From positions 2,765,616 through 2,829,615 of the forward strand of contig NC_043740.1 in NCBI RefSeq assembly GCF_004337985.1: a stretch of DNA of 64,000 nt, given 5' to 3'. Positions 26,654 to 39,053 of the stretch are shown one piece after another (within the stretch, counting starts at the first letter, position 1; each line of letters opens with the position of its first letter). The notes beneath the pieces are model-generated. The model ran no database searches. It saw nothing but the letters and a program-made list of their open reading frames with translations, and was not told where the DNA came from. The translations under genes and the position numbers were made by a program. This DNA comes from Pyricularia pennisetigena (taxonomy: Eukaryota > Ascomycota > Sordariomycetes > Magnaporthales > Pyriculariaceae).

Positions 26654-27520
26654 TCACATGACGGCGCACTTCCCCCCATTAGTAGCCTCCCCGCCGTTGG
26701 GGGCGCCCTCGATTCGCGCAATCATGAGCTCGAAGGCCTGGGCTACGTTCTCGTCGTATCGGGCGCTCGCTTCTGTATATCCGCACTTGAGCTCGTTTGC
26801 GAGCGCCTGTCCATCCTGCGGCGTGACTTGCCTTTGCTCCGGGCGAAGATCGCTCTTGTTGCCCACTATGACGATGGGAACGTCACCCTCGGCCACTCCC
26901 TTCACACCGAAACAGAAACCAGTCAGTCAGGCTCGTATCACGGGGCCTCGTCTATGCGGTTACTGACCAAATGGTGGATGATCTTGTCACGGATCGTCCG
27001 CACCATCTCAAATGAGGTCAGCGACCCGACCGAGTATACGATTATGTAGCCGTGGATCCCGACGAAATGCTTCGAGTTAAGAATACTGTATTCATCCTGC
27101 CCTGCCGTGTCCACAATCTCGGTCGAATATATCTGGTTCTTGTACGTGATCTCTTTGCTAAAGGTGTTCTCGATCGTCGGATAGTAGCTCTCGACGAAAT
27201 GCCCGTCTACAAACCGGACTGCCAGCGAAGATTTGCCTATAGTAAACGGGTGGTCGCACCAGAAGTCAGAAAGACGAAAACCCGAGCGTGTTGTTGGTGT
27301 AGCGCGCAAAAGGTGACAGGAGAATACGGCTCAAGCTGGCACATATGATAGCTCCCTTGTCCTATCTTCATCAGCAGTCCTAACTATGGACTACTTTTGC
27401 TTCTGTGCAAGGACCACGAAGGGTCTTCCGTGCCATTGGAGTCAAGCAGGGGCGGTAGTGAGACTTACCGACCGAGCGACTCCCAACAATCGCAATCTTA
27501 CGCTGCTTGGTAATTGCCAT
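26654..27520 (-). CDS. RHB1: Rheb family small GTPase
   Basis: Exons 27520-27469, 27236-26968 and 26899-26654 give 188 residues. The G1 loop GSRSVGKSSLAVRFV is split by intron 1. Other motifs: YYPTIENTF (switch I), DTAGQDEYSI (switch II), VGNKSDL for guanine recognition, and EASARYDENV. The C-terminus CAVM is a CAAX box for farnesylation. SRSVGKS in place of the Ras GAGGVGKS loop and the overall spacing are Rheb-like. Family knowledge: Rheb-GTP activates TORC1 at vacuolar or endosomal membranes and is controlled by the Tsc1-Tsc2 GAP; in yeasts it also affects Arg/Lys uptake. Confidence 0.94.
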
Positions 27521-28567
27521 CCTGGAATTAGTTGACGGGTAGCGTGGGGGGTATCCTTTGATGAGAAGATGGCAGTTCTTTCGGCGAGCCGTGGGGTAAT
27601 CGACGTCGATACCCCTTTAGAGACTTAATAAAGATGCGAAAGAGGTCTAGGCGTACGGAATGAGCGAATCTACTCAGGTACCTAGATAAGACGGCCGGGA
27701 AAACAGACGACGGCTGCTAAAAGGGTGTTCAAAAAAGAAAGAAAATAAAAAGAAAATAAAAAGAAAGAATACTAACAGGACAAGGAGAAGTACAGCAAAG
27801 GAATTAATCACGTCAGTGAGTGGATGTTAAACGCAGCCAAAGTAAAAATAAAAAAAAATAAAAATAAAAAACGTATTGAAAAGGTCGGTTTAGCCTGAAG
27901 CATGGAGCCATACCCACCACGCAGCTTCCCGTCTGGCAGCTCCAAGCAACAACGTACGGCTGGCTGCTACTACTAATTACCGTCCCAAGGTGCGGGGCCC
28001 GCCCAACTGTCAAGCGATCCTCCCCCTGTTTCGGCCGGGCTTTTTACAGTAAACGCTGCGCATGCGACGCTGACTTCATGAAATGTAGACTGCGGCTCTT
28101 GGGACAGGGAATAGAACTGGCCTAGGCCCAACGCATGCAAGCCATGCTCCCCCATACTACATAGTATTGACCCATTTGGCCTTGATGCGCGGCTTGATTG
28201 GTGTGGCAAAAGCGTCATCACCAGACTTGTTAAACGTAATTCGTTGGTCACCGCACTTCGTAGAATGTGCCAGTAGCTGAAAGTACTACACTTTTTTTTG
28301 GGACATTTTGCTGTGTTTCAAGCATGTGACAGTCCTGACATGTGGGCTGTTTGGTGTATTGTTGACTTGTTAACAACGCAGTAAAAGGGTGCTGAGCTTG
28401 CTTTTAGTCTGCATCTTTTCGAAGCGTTTAGGTTACGTGAATAATTACGTCTCGACTCCATCCCATGACTGCCCTTGTTGGGACGTCTGCCCCATCCATA
28501 TCCGGCCTCCAAAGTATCAAATAAGCCTTGAAATATGAGAAGAGGATTGGCTCAATACATCCAAGTG

Positions 28568-28610
<43 letters not shown>

Positions 28611-28967
28611 TAACCGTTTAGTAGAATTGCCCGTCTCAAAAAGTCTCTCTTTCCATGCTCCTTTCATTTGTCCATATGTGCAGACGATTAGAACAATCAG
28701 TTACTTGAGCAATGTTAGCACGAAAAGGGTTATAAAGGCAAGACAGGATATCGTGGGCAATTTCATATTCAATTGAGGAAACCCAGGTCTATTGCTTTCG
28801 GTATGGAAATTTCGTAAATAAAGAGTCGTCACACATGCCAGCCCACGTATACATAAACCCAACTCCTAACAATCAACCATGCCGACAAGCCGCTCGTCTC
28901 GCAACAAGTGAAGAGTACCGCCTCGGCTTTTGTGACTGCGCCACATGAAGCCTCGATGAAATTGAAT
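27521..28967. other. spacer between the Rheb and WAPL genes
   Basis: Holds A-rich tracts (27730-27770, 27840-27870), an AGGTACCTAG word near 27678 and a T15/A27 palindrome at 28569-28610 listed separately. No gene seen. Confidence 0.6.
28569..28610. repeat. T15-A27 head-to-head homopolymer palindrome
   Basis: Fifteen T directly followed by twenty-seven A without a spacer. Able to form a hairpin in single strands. Located about 360 bases downstream of the WAPL stop codon. Confidence 0.95.
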
Positions 28968-31710
28968 CTAGATGCCCTCCAATTCATCAATGAGAATGCG
29001 CAGGCGCTCAATCTGAGAGAGTGCGTTAGGGTCTCCCTCGACGCCAAATTTCGCATGTGTAGTCTCGAGATGTTTAGCAAATTCCTGTATCGCGCTAATC
29101 AAAGGTCTGATAGTCTTGCTCAAATTTAGCGCCTCGAACCGCTTCCGTGTAGGCCTGTGTCGGCATAGACAGCCTAGCAAAACAGCGAGATATCCAAAGG
29201 CAACGTTGAGCGAAGCCTTCTCTTCTGAATCAGCCTGCACAAAACGGCGTTAGTGCATGTTCGACTACCTCCCAAAAACCCAGGGAATCACTTGCCTCTT
29301 GCGTTCTCGAACTGTAGCCGTGGAAGAAGCTGACAAGTTGGTCAAACGGCTCAAAATCTTTCAATGTAGTACCAGCAAGCTCATAGTGCTCCGACAAGTT
29401 GATCATAAGTCCCAAAAGAATAGTCAGAGTGTCGATAACGGGTTTGGCAAAAGTGTTGTTTGTTATCGATTGCAAGACCGAGTCGAACATTGTATGTGCC
29501 GCCTGCGCCAAGTTGCGAAGAAGTCCCTTCTCCAGCAATATGGTCTGGCCTGCCTGGTTGCCATTAGAAGTGTTTAGTGTCAACTGAAGAATAAGGATCT
29601 CGAGATCTCCCAGTTGATCTATCCTCTGGGACAGCGACGTTTCCAAGACGCTGGCAATTGTGGGCAAGTGCTTCATGTTCCAGACCCCGGCGGCCTCCGA
29701 TTGCATAACTTCGGGCGAATATGCCACTAATATGGAAAGGACGAGAAACATATCCATAGGCTCAGCTTGTCCAGGCGAATGCCAACTGAGCGCCTCGCGG
29801 CGCTCGGCAGGCGCTGCCAGGATCTCAAAGAGTTGGGCGGTGAGATCTGCAGTCAATAGCTCTTCCACCGGCGTCTGTTGTTGAATTTGATGCATACACA
29901 TCAATGCGAGCGTCCGAGGTGACAGTTGAGAAAGCGACGTTGATGGCTCCCATATTTTCATCTGTAACAAAGAGTCCTTGACGCGCATAAGCGTGTTTTG
30001 TGTGAACTTTGAGAGATTGCTTTTGCGGTCTTTTGCTAATACAGCAATATCATTTTCATAGATAAGTAAAAGCCCCATGACTTTAGCCAGGTCTTCAAGC
30101 TGCAGCTGGCGGCTGAGATGAGAGGAGGTTGCAGTTGCCAATAGTGTTGTGAGGATGGCAGTAATCAGGTATGCAGCGATTGGGTCCGTCTCAGTGCCGA
30201 TACCTTTGAGGAGACTCGTCGTACCATTGTCGTGGATGAGGAACTGCCGACGGAATGTCTTATCTTGAACCTGGGTAGCCATCTCAAGCAGCGCGCTTCT
30301 TCGTACCGAGGAAGCCTTTGCGCTAGGCACTCCAATCCTATCTAATATGTCGTTCATTTCGTCTGTCGTTCTGTTGTTCGCCCCTGCCCTTCGTAACTCA
30401 TGAATACCTCGCACAGCCCCTGAAGCAGCCGCATCTTCTACCAGGCCATCGTCGAAGTCGTAGGCGCTCGCTTGTGGCTCGCTTGGTGCTAAAAGAGGCT
30501 GTGAGAATGCCAACTCCTCGGCCTTGAGGGGGTCAAGACCATCCAGCATAGAGTCGTCGGCAAGCATGGTCCGCTGCTGACTGTAGGTATACTTGAGGCC
30601 CGGCTTCTTTGGCATTGAGCCGTGTCGTGTTAATGTTCGTGCTCTTGGTGTTTCCGAATGCTGTGAGGGTTGAGGGCTTGACGTCTGCGAAGCTTTGAAA
30701 TCATGGACGTGCTCCCTGCTCCGACTCCGAGGAGTTTCCCGGAACCCGTTTTCATCCTCGTCCGAAGATGAAGACGAGTTGTTCTCAGCCTGAGCTTTGA
30801 GCGTGTCAATAAGCCGCGGTCTGCGTTTGGCGGGAGGTGTCGTTGTTGTGCTGATATCAGGGGAGGAGACGTTCTTCCTAGTTACAGACTGCGTTGGTCT
30901 CTGCAACTTGGCAGTACCTGCATGTGACGCACTGCTGTAAGACACGGTGTCTTTCTTGAGCATAGGTCTTGGTTGCTTTTCCGGACTTCGTCTCTGTGTT
31001 GTACGTTCTCCTATTGTCGCTTCAGTCGTGGGGCCAATTGCATCCAAAAGATGAAAATCTACCGGAGGGTTCTTCTGAGTTTTAAGCACCGGTTTCTCCA
31101 ATGTTCGTGTTGGGCGGATTGGGATGGACCGTTGCTTCCCACCTTCCGTGGTTGAGCTGCTCGACGAAGACCTAGCGGCAGTATCTGACTGTAGGGAGCG
31201 GGCACTCCCCTTTATCAGCTTAGAACTTAGTTGTGGTTGACGATCGGCGACTGATGGTTTTGGCGAGTGACTTGACTCTGACAGCACCTCAGGGCTCGAA
31301 GATCTCTGCTTCTTGGGTAACCTAGCACTTGGAGGGTGTGTTGGTTTCCTTTTCATGGTGGTGCGAGGGTCAAGAGAAGAGCCGGAAGTGGTGGCGGCCG
31401 ATTGCGCGGGTTTTGCGACAGAGCGGTAGCTAGAATGTTTCTTCACAACGGGAGCGGCGGCATCATCTGGGAAGTCATATGGATCCCCCTCCTCATCGTC
31501 TGGCGATGGGACAGTGGTGGAAGTGCGCGCCGACGCATTTTCGCCCTTTAGCTTTGGTCTCGACAGCGACGTTGGTTTGGATGAGGTGGGCTTGGTAGAT
31601 GAAGCACCCTCTGAAGTTCCTGGTACCGCATTTCGATTTCGGTTCTTCCCGTACGTGTTTGCGATCTTGCGTTTTGGCGCCGAGCCAACGTCGGTAGCAG
31701 TTGATAGCAT
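28968..31710 (-). CDS. WAPL (wings apart-like) cohesin release factor
   Basis: Exons 31710-29296 and 29234-28968 encode 893 residues. The first half is Ser/Pro/Lys-rich and disordered; near the start KRKIANTYGKNRNRN is a short conserved patch of fungal WAPL. The helical WAPL domain fills about residues 450-890, including GDLEILILQLTLNTSNGNQ, PVIDTLTILLGLMINLSEHY and LNVAFGYLAVLLGCLCRHRP. The intron is a GC-AG intron (GCAAGT donor at 29295, CACTAAC branch-like word, GTGCAG acceptor); splicing joins RTQE to ADSEEKASLNV. Family knowledge: Wapl with Pds5 opens the cohesin ring and unloads it from chromatin. Start choice: the frame stays open upstream to 31782 and beyond, to a possible TAG acceptor at 31895, so an additional 5' exon cannot be excluded. 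Confidence 0.85.
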
Positions 31711-32885
31711 ATCGCCTAGGGTCGAGTCGCGGAAATCCAGTGCCCGTATACTGGTGACGAGAACCGATTCGATGGGTAACAAGTTAAGAAATGTGGCTGG
31801 GTCGAGTGGGCGGTCCGGTCGATGTGGTTTAGGTGTTTGAACTGACTGGCGACTTGTATTGGGTGCAGCAATGACGGGCGCGTTCGTGATGGAGAGCTAT
31901 GGGATTTTGTGTATCGAAGCAATCGAAAAGCGCATGATGTCCAGTTGCGTCTTTGCAAGTGGACTCCTTTGTTCTAAAGACCGGCCACGTTCGGTGTGTT
32001 GCTTTTCATTCCCATGAGATACCTGCCCTCAGAGTTAAATGGTACCTCGAGGTTGATATCAAAGTTAATGCGCCAAGCTGCAGCACTCCGGTCGCGGTTG
32101 ACGTGACATAAACAAATTGAATTTCAGGCCTAGCCACCGTTACTCCCGCTTCCGGCGTCTGCTGCAGTGCTGCAGGCCCCGCCTCAATTGGACCCTGTAA
32201 GGTGCCAGTAATTATTCATACTGTCTGAGGGACAGTGCTCATCAGTCAGTCGTTGAGGGGGGAAATTCTTTCGAAGCATCAAGGACAAGTCAAATCTTCT
32301 GATCGACTGTCGCGTTACAAGCACATTCCATTGACAAATAGACGGCTGTACTATATTCAGGGTGCTTGAACACGTCAAGTAATGTTTGATGAACTATCTC
32401 TCGTATCTGTTTTTTTTTTTTTTTCATCACCATCCCAGCATTATTGGGCTGGCTTCCAGACCTAACCCATAAAGGTTTCCCCTGGATCCCGTGGTTATTC
32501 AGTGCGGGGGCTTGCACGCGATTGAAGGCAAGATGCAAAGAAATGGATCAAAGCCCAAGCCCAGCCCACTTCGTTACTGATAGCGCTGCGATTCGAAAGG
32601 TTGATATTATTACTAGTGACTTTTTGTACAATCGCAAGGCTTGATCTTGCCGTTTCCGCTTTCGACTTTTCTTTTCTGTCTCCGTGCAAATCTTCAAACA
32701 TTGAATCTAAGAACATACACACAAGCTGTTTCCTAGAATTTGTCCGTTTCGGGAACCTAATTGGATGCTATACTCTCCCGGTTCCTTGACCAACACTAAC
32801 TTTATTTGTCGGATTTAACCAGCACGTAGAACGGTGCCCGGACTCAAGCCTCAACACTCGCCGCCTCTTGCAGCAGCATCCCACC
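31711..32885. other. divergent upstream region of WAPL and FUR1
   Basis: Promoters of two divergent genes. The first 185 bases continue the WAPL frame and may be translated if an upstream exon exists. A T-rich stretch lies near 32410. No other gene. Confidence 0.55.
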
Positions 32886-33861
<976 letters not shown>

Positions 33862-34090
33862 GGATCGATGGAACCCATAAGCACCTTACATAAACTCACC
33901 AGACAACCCTCCTCAAAAAATCAAACAGTGGGCACTTGATGAAGCCATAGATAGCCTTGTTTCTCCTCCAATCTGTGAGCCTCATATCCCAACTTATTCG
34001 GCAAACGTTTTCGTGGTAAATTCGTCAGCTTTCTTGAGGCCCATCAGCTTCGTAAAAAAAAAAAAACCTATGTCTCGTGGGTGTATGCGC

Positions 34091-34684
34091 TCAGTCGTAG
34101 TCATCATCGGCCCCGACGCCATGTCCCGCGTATCTATCCTCTTCTTCGTATCTGCTGGAAGATGGCTTGGCGCGACTCGAGCTCCCACCAGTACCACGGT
34201 TTTCAAGTGATGTCTGCTCGGCAACTGCGTCTGCGGCATCAACCCATTCTCCGTAGACGTCGACAGCGGCGGAAAGGTCTAGAGGCAAAGGTCAGCTCCG
34301 TCATAAGCGCAAAATGGCAGGAGGTTGCAGTCTCGGGTCCAACCATACAATTGATGCCGCATTGGAATCTTTGTCCACAGATCTTGCATTCTAGGTTTCC
34401 GACGCCCATCTTCTTGTCTAATTTGACGTCGACCGACTTCTCATGGTTGCAGAACAGGCAGGTGAATTGAGTGGGAAGGGGGTCTTTCTGCCAAGGTCGC
34501 AAACACGTCTGGTTAGCTCCAAAGATCGCATGAGAAGATGCGAAAACATCATCCGTGCACCCATGCGCATATTCCGGTCTACTGGACTGGATGCCGCAGA
34601 CAAAAAGCGTGCAACCTGGCTATGCTTGTGTCAGCTTACCTTCTTCTTGGGGGGTGGCTTCGAGGAGCTTTTGCGCTTGCCCAT
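34091..34684 (-). CDS. ELF1: Transcription elongation factor ELF1
   Basis: Exons 34684-34640, 34487-34349 and 34278-34091 encode 123 residues. The start [15 protein letters not shown] is the invariant basic tail. A C4 zinc finger follows with [14 protein letters not shown] and [11 protein letters not shown], then [20 protein letters not shown]. The C-terminus is an acidic and Ser-rich tail ending DDDYD, longer than in animals as usual in fungi. Family knowledge: Elf1 (ELOF1 in humans) binds elongating RNA polymerase II near the DNA entry channel and helps transcription through nucleosomes. The 3' end converges on FUR1, with 229 bases between the stops. Confidence 0.95.
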
Positions 34685-36349
34685 CTTGACCTATTTGCGA
34701 ATGAACGAAACCCCGAAAAAAGCTGATGAGGATGTGAATGCGCTAGTATCAAGTTGCAGAGCTAGCGACCGTGGTTGAGAGGGCGGGTCGCGGCGGTGAG
34801 GTTGTCGTGGTGCAGTAATGGGTTTTGTATTTTCGCGATTTTGTTTCTGACTCTTCTCTCAAGGCACGTCGAAAACCATGCATTTTTTTTACCTTGCTGC
34901 GACATGACAAGCGCGCATGCGCGGATCAAGGCGCAGTCTGTCTGCACCCCTGCCAGGCTATTGCCAGCCCATTCCTTTTCCCTGTGGCCCGTGCTTGATG
35001 ATCCCCCTCCCTACTACGTCAAGTATCCGTTTATAGAATTTCAACAGGAATAATCAATCATTCACCACAGCGGGAACAAGCAGTATTCCAGTGCGACCGC
35101 TGGCCACGTGTACAGTAATTTATGGACTGGAATATTAGCATTGGAATTAATTTGATTTGCTTTTTTTTTCTTTAATTGTCCTCTATTTTTACATTGTGAT
35201 TTCACAAGTACGGTACACAGTACCGCAATTAGGTACTTTCACTGGCCCATAGATAAGGTAAGGTACGGAAGCACGGAACCGCACTTTCTACTACCGACCG
35301 CCTTCCCCGCATTTGGCTCCCAAGGTTCCACTGGGTTATCGGGCGGGGCCTACCTCAGATGCGAGTTGCAGATGATCGCTCCGAACTGGTCACAATCCGA
35401 CCTTGAAGGGCTTCGTTAGTGCTCAAGGTAGATAAGGCAAGTTCCTTGAAATTATCTTGGTGATCCATCCGCAATCAACAAACATTAGATGATTGTGAAG
35501 GCTTAGATTTTGGAGGCTGTGCATCACAGAAATAACTGAGGGGCATCTACTTGGATACCTAGGCAGCTACTGTACAACAGGATCCCACATTGTACACCTA
35601 GCATAATCACAGATGCCAGCTGAAGACGGTCGAATACTGGTAATTCAGAAGGGTTTTACCAGCGTTGGATCAGCCACATTATCATAGTTCATCAAGAATA
35701 AGGAGTGCAATATTTGCTGCTCGAGAAATCGCAAGTACCTACCTTGATCCGGCAGCTTTCAAATCGAATGACATAGTAGGGCGGGGAACAAGCCGCAATG
35801 GCATCGGTCGGCTGGGTACGGAGTACATCCATAACAAAGTAGCATCCGACCTTATCTACCTTACCTAAGTACCAGGTTGAGCTCAACAGGCTACCAATAA
35901 GAGAGGAGAGGGTTCCGGGATTGGGCACCTGGCCGCTGCCGAGACTTTTGCTTGGCCATCCGCTCTTGCGTCCGCTATTGCATCCGCTACACCATTCTTT
36001 CCTCAACAGCCTATGGTTTTGTTGGTTTTGTCCCAGTCCGCCATTAGGACCTGTCGTCTAATTTCAGCTATACAACTAGCTGGCGGTTGACTTCTCCCTG
36101 CCCGAGGTACTCCAACTATCCACCAACAGGCGGTCACATCACAACTTTTCCCAACCGGGTCTTGTCGTTTCATAATATCGCAATTCACAACCACCTGCAC
36201 GTCCCTTAACTTTGGACTCTACCAAGCTTTCTGCTTCGTTTTCTTTCTTTCTCAATTTTCTGTTCAATCCTACGTTTTGCACATTTACCGCTCAATCATC
36301 CTGGGCCAATCCAACTTCACCACCATTGTTCCCATACCGCCTTTTCATC
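34685..36349. other. divergent upstream region of ELF1 and URC1
   Basis: No ORF of note. Very rich in AGGTAC/TACCTA words (near 35231, 35257, 35553, 35592, 35736, 35857 and 36105). The last 150 bases before URC1 are C/T-rich, as in fungal 5' leaders. Confidence 0.6.
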
Positions 36350-39053
36350 ATGGCAACCAGTAGTGGCAGTTCGGCATCTGGTGCCACCAACGACCAGATC
36401 ATGGCAGCCCTCAAGAAAATGCAAGAGGATCAAAGCCGTCTTCTGTCTCTGCTTTCTCAGGGTGAGCGTCAAAGCTTGCTGTCGTCAAGCGGTGCCGCCG
36501 GATCAGGGCTCGATGTATCCGAGGGTGATCTTACCGCTAGTCCGGGACTGACTGGAACTTCGTCCGCAATGCCTGCGGATGAGACCGCTGAACGTGATGC
36601 CACCTCGCCCTCAACTTCAGGATCAAAGTCTAACTTTACGTCTCGTATCGTGCTGACGTGAGTAATCTTGCGCCATGTGCCAGCTGTTCCACTACCTGCT
36701 ACTCGTGGGACTCCAGCTGATACCTGCATCACAGCACGTACCCGAAACAAATCGGCATCAACCCCTTGCCCATGAAATGGGGAGCCCCCGATGCTGTGCA
36801 AAGAGGGCCAGTTGTTGTCCAGAGAGGACCCAGCACGATCCGTAGACGGAATGGTATGTTGTGTACCCTGAAATTTCATATTTCTCTTTATAGTCTTGAA
36901 TGCTAATCAAGGAAGAATAGCTATTGGAGGTAAGCTATTTATATCGATGCACTCTAGTGCGGAGACTTTGTCCGTGTTGACATAAGCCTCCTCTTCCCGG
37001 GTAGCTCATGGCGGAGGCTACTCTGTATACTACGCGCTGGCTCTTGCGAGTCAAGAGCTCAAGGCAGACCACAGGTATGTGCAACAGGTGTACTCATATT
37101 CGTGTGGCTGGTAAACACCATACTAACCTGGATCCTAGGCCTGACTTTACCAACACTGAGCCGGCCGCCGAGATTGGGCCTTTCCCACAATGGGGAGACC
37201 CAAAGAAAATTGTGGCAATGGATCCCTGGGGTCATATTGCGCCATTTCTATTCAAGGACATTATCAACAAAGAAAACGGTAATTTAGATTCGAGACGTAT
37301 ACTGCTGATAGAATATAGTACTTACTAACATTTCCTTAGTCGATATCCGGCCAACTATCGCAATAACGAAAGCTCACATGAAGGTATTTCGTTCAGCTAC
37401 CCAGTGGAAAAGGAATAGCTATCAAATCGCAGTCTTGTTGACACCACACAGCTTCCTGAGCTAGAGGAGAGCGTTCGCAGTGGCAGATTGTATGTTTTAG
37501 CTGATTTTGCAACTCACTTACATCACGCCCTAAAAAATGTTGGACTAATCTTTTCACCTTGGTTAGGGTTCCGGATGGCAAGGTCTGTCTAAATGCCCAG
37601 GGAGAGCTTGCAGTTACCAAGTTTGCTGTTGAACCTGTGAGTTTTGCTTCTCCTGTTGTAATTTACGTCAGCAGCCTGTCTAACCTGAATTTGTGCGACA
37701 GGTATGGTATCTCCCAGGCGTTGCAGAGCGCTTTGGCCTAGGTGACTATCCTCGCTCCCATGCCCACCGAAGATAACTTTCTGACAATCACAACACGTAG
37801 ACGAGGGAACTCTGAGGCGTTCCCTATTTGAACATACCGGCGGCAGCTATCCTGAGGTGCGCAAGATAGCATGTACTCATACATACCAATCCCGGAGCTT
37901 GGAATTGTTACTTACTACTACTATAGCTTATCACACGAGGCGACATCAAGGTTTTTCTGCCACCAATCGGTATGTTCAAGTTGAGTCGACAGAGTAGTAG
38001 CTGCCACGGGTGCTGACATACTCTAGGTGGACTTACCGTTTACTGCTTCGGAGATCCTGCCAAAATGTCAGACCCGAACTCCCGGCTGGCGCTTCGGATT
38101 CACGATGAGGTAAGACGGCACGGGATACGGCATGTGCTACCATGGAGTGGACGCTGACATTTTACGTTTTAGTGCAACGGGAGCGATGTTTTTGGTTCGG
38201 ATATTTGCACCTGCAGACCTTACCTCATTTTCGGCATTGAAGAGGCAGTGAAAGAGGCACAGAATGGAGGCAGTGGTGTCGTCATCTACTTCCGCAAAGA
38301 AGGTGTGTGACGAAAGACGTGTCTTTGAAGGAATGGGGTGTTTCTGTGATTCAAATGCTAACAAATTGCACAGGGAGAGCTTTGGGAGAAGTCACCAAGT
38401 ATCTCGTGTACAACGCGCGAAAGCGTGGTGAGGACCGGGCATCGGACTACTTTAAGAGGACCGAAAACGTAGCCGGAGTCAAGGATATGCGTTTCCAGGC
38501 TCTCATGCCGGATATCTTGCACTGGTTGGGCATCACTAAAATCGATAGGATGCTCAGCATGAGCAAGTGCGTCTATATTCCCCAAGTACCCCCGTGCCCC
38601 ATATCCCTTGTGGTCCCCTGAAGTCTGACGGTACAACCTACACCAAACAGCATGAAGCACGATGCCATTGTCGGGCAGGGGTAAGTTCGGATGTTACATA
38701 TACCTGCTGTACCCCGAATATAGCAAAACTGACAGGCACATGTTATTTTGAAGAATCCCCATCCACGAAAGAGTCGAGCTTCCCGAGTCCTGGATCCCGG
38801 CAGACTCCCGCGTCGAGATTGACGCAAAGATCACAGCTGGTAGGACAGAACCACACCTTATCAACCAACGAATAAGCACACATCTAACAAAGCACACGTG
38901 TTCCAGGATATTTTACAACCGGGCACCGGATGACGGAATCGGAGCTTGCTTCCGTACAGGGCAGACTGTGGGAAGAGTAAGTAAAAGTCCACGCTCTCAC
39001 ATGGTAGGCAAGGTAATACAAGGCTGACGCGATGCAACAGTGTCGACCACTGA
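36350..39053 (+). CDS. URC1: URC1, GTP cyclohydrolase II-like uracil catabolism protein
   Basis: Eighteen exons: 36350-36657, 36735-36853, 36921-36929, 37005-37074, 37139-37278, 37340-37383, 37452-37489, 37567-37636, 37702-37741, 37801-37856, 37927-37969, 38027-38109, 38173-38302, 38374-38566, 38651-38680, 38754-38839, 38907-38976, 39041-39053. They total 1542 bases, 513 residues. The N-terminal 100 residues are Ser-rich. GAHGGGYSVYYALALAS and FPQWGDPKKIVAMDPWGH are URC1-type segments. The C-terminal half is GTP cyclohydrolase II-like: ECNGSDVFGSDICTCRPYL matches the three zinc cysteines of RibA, and VVIYFRKEGRALGEVTKYLV matches its RQEGRG segment. Family knowledge: URC1 is needed for the URC route by which many fungi use uracil as a nitrogen source, which is distinct from riboflavin synthesis. 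Exon 3 is a 9-base microexon coding for AIG. Confidence 0.92.
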
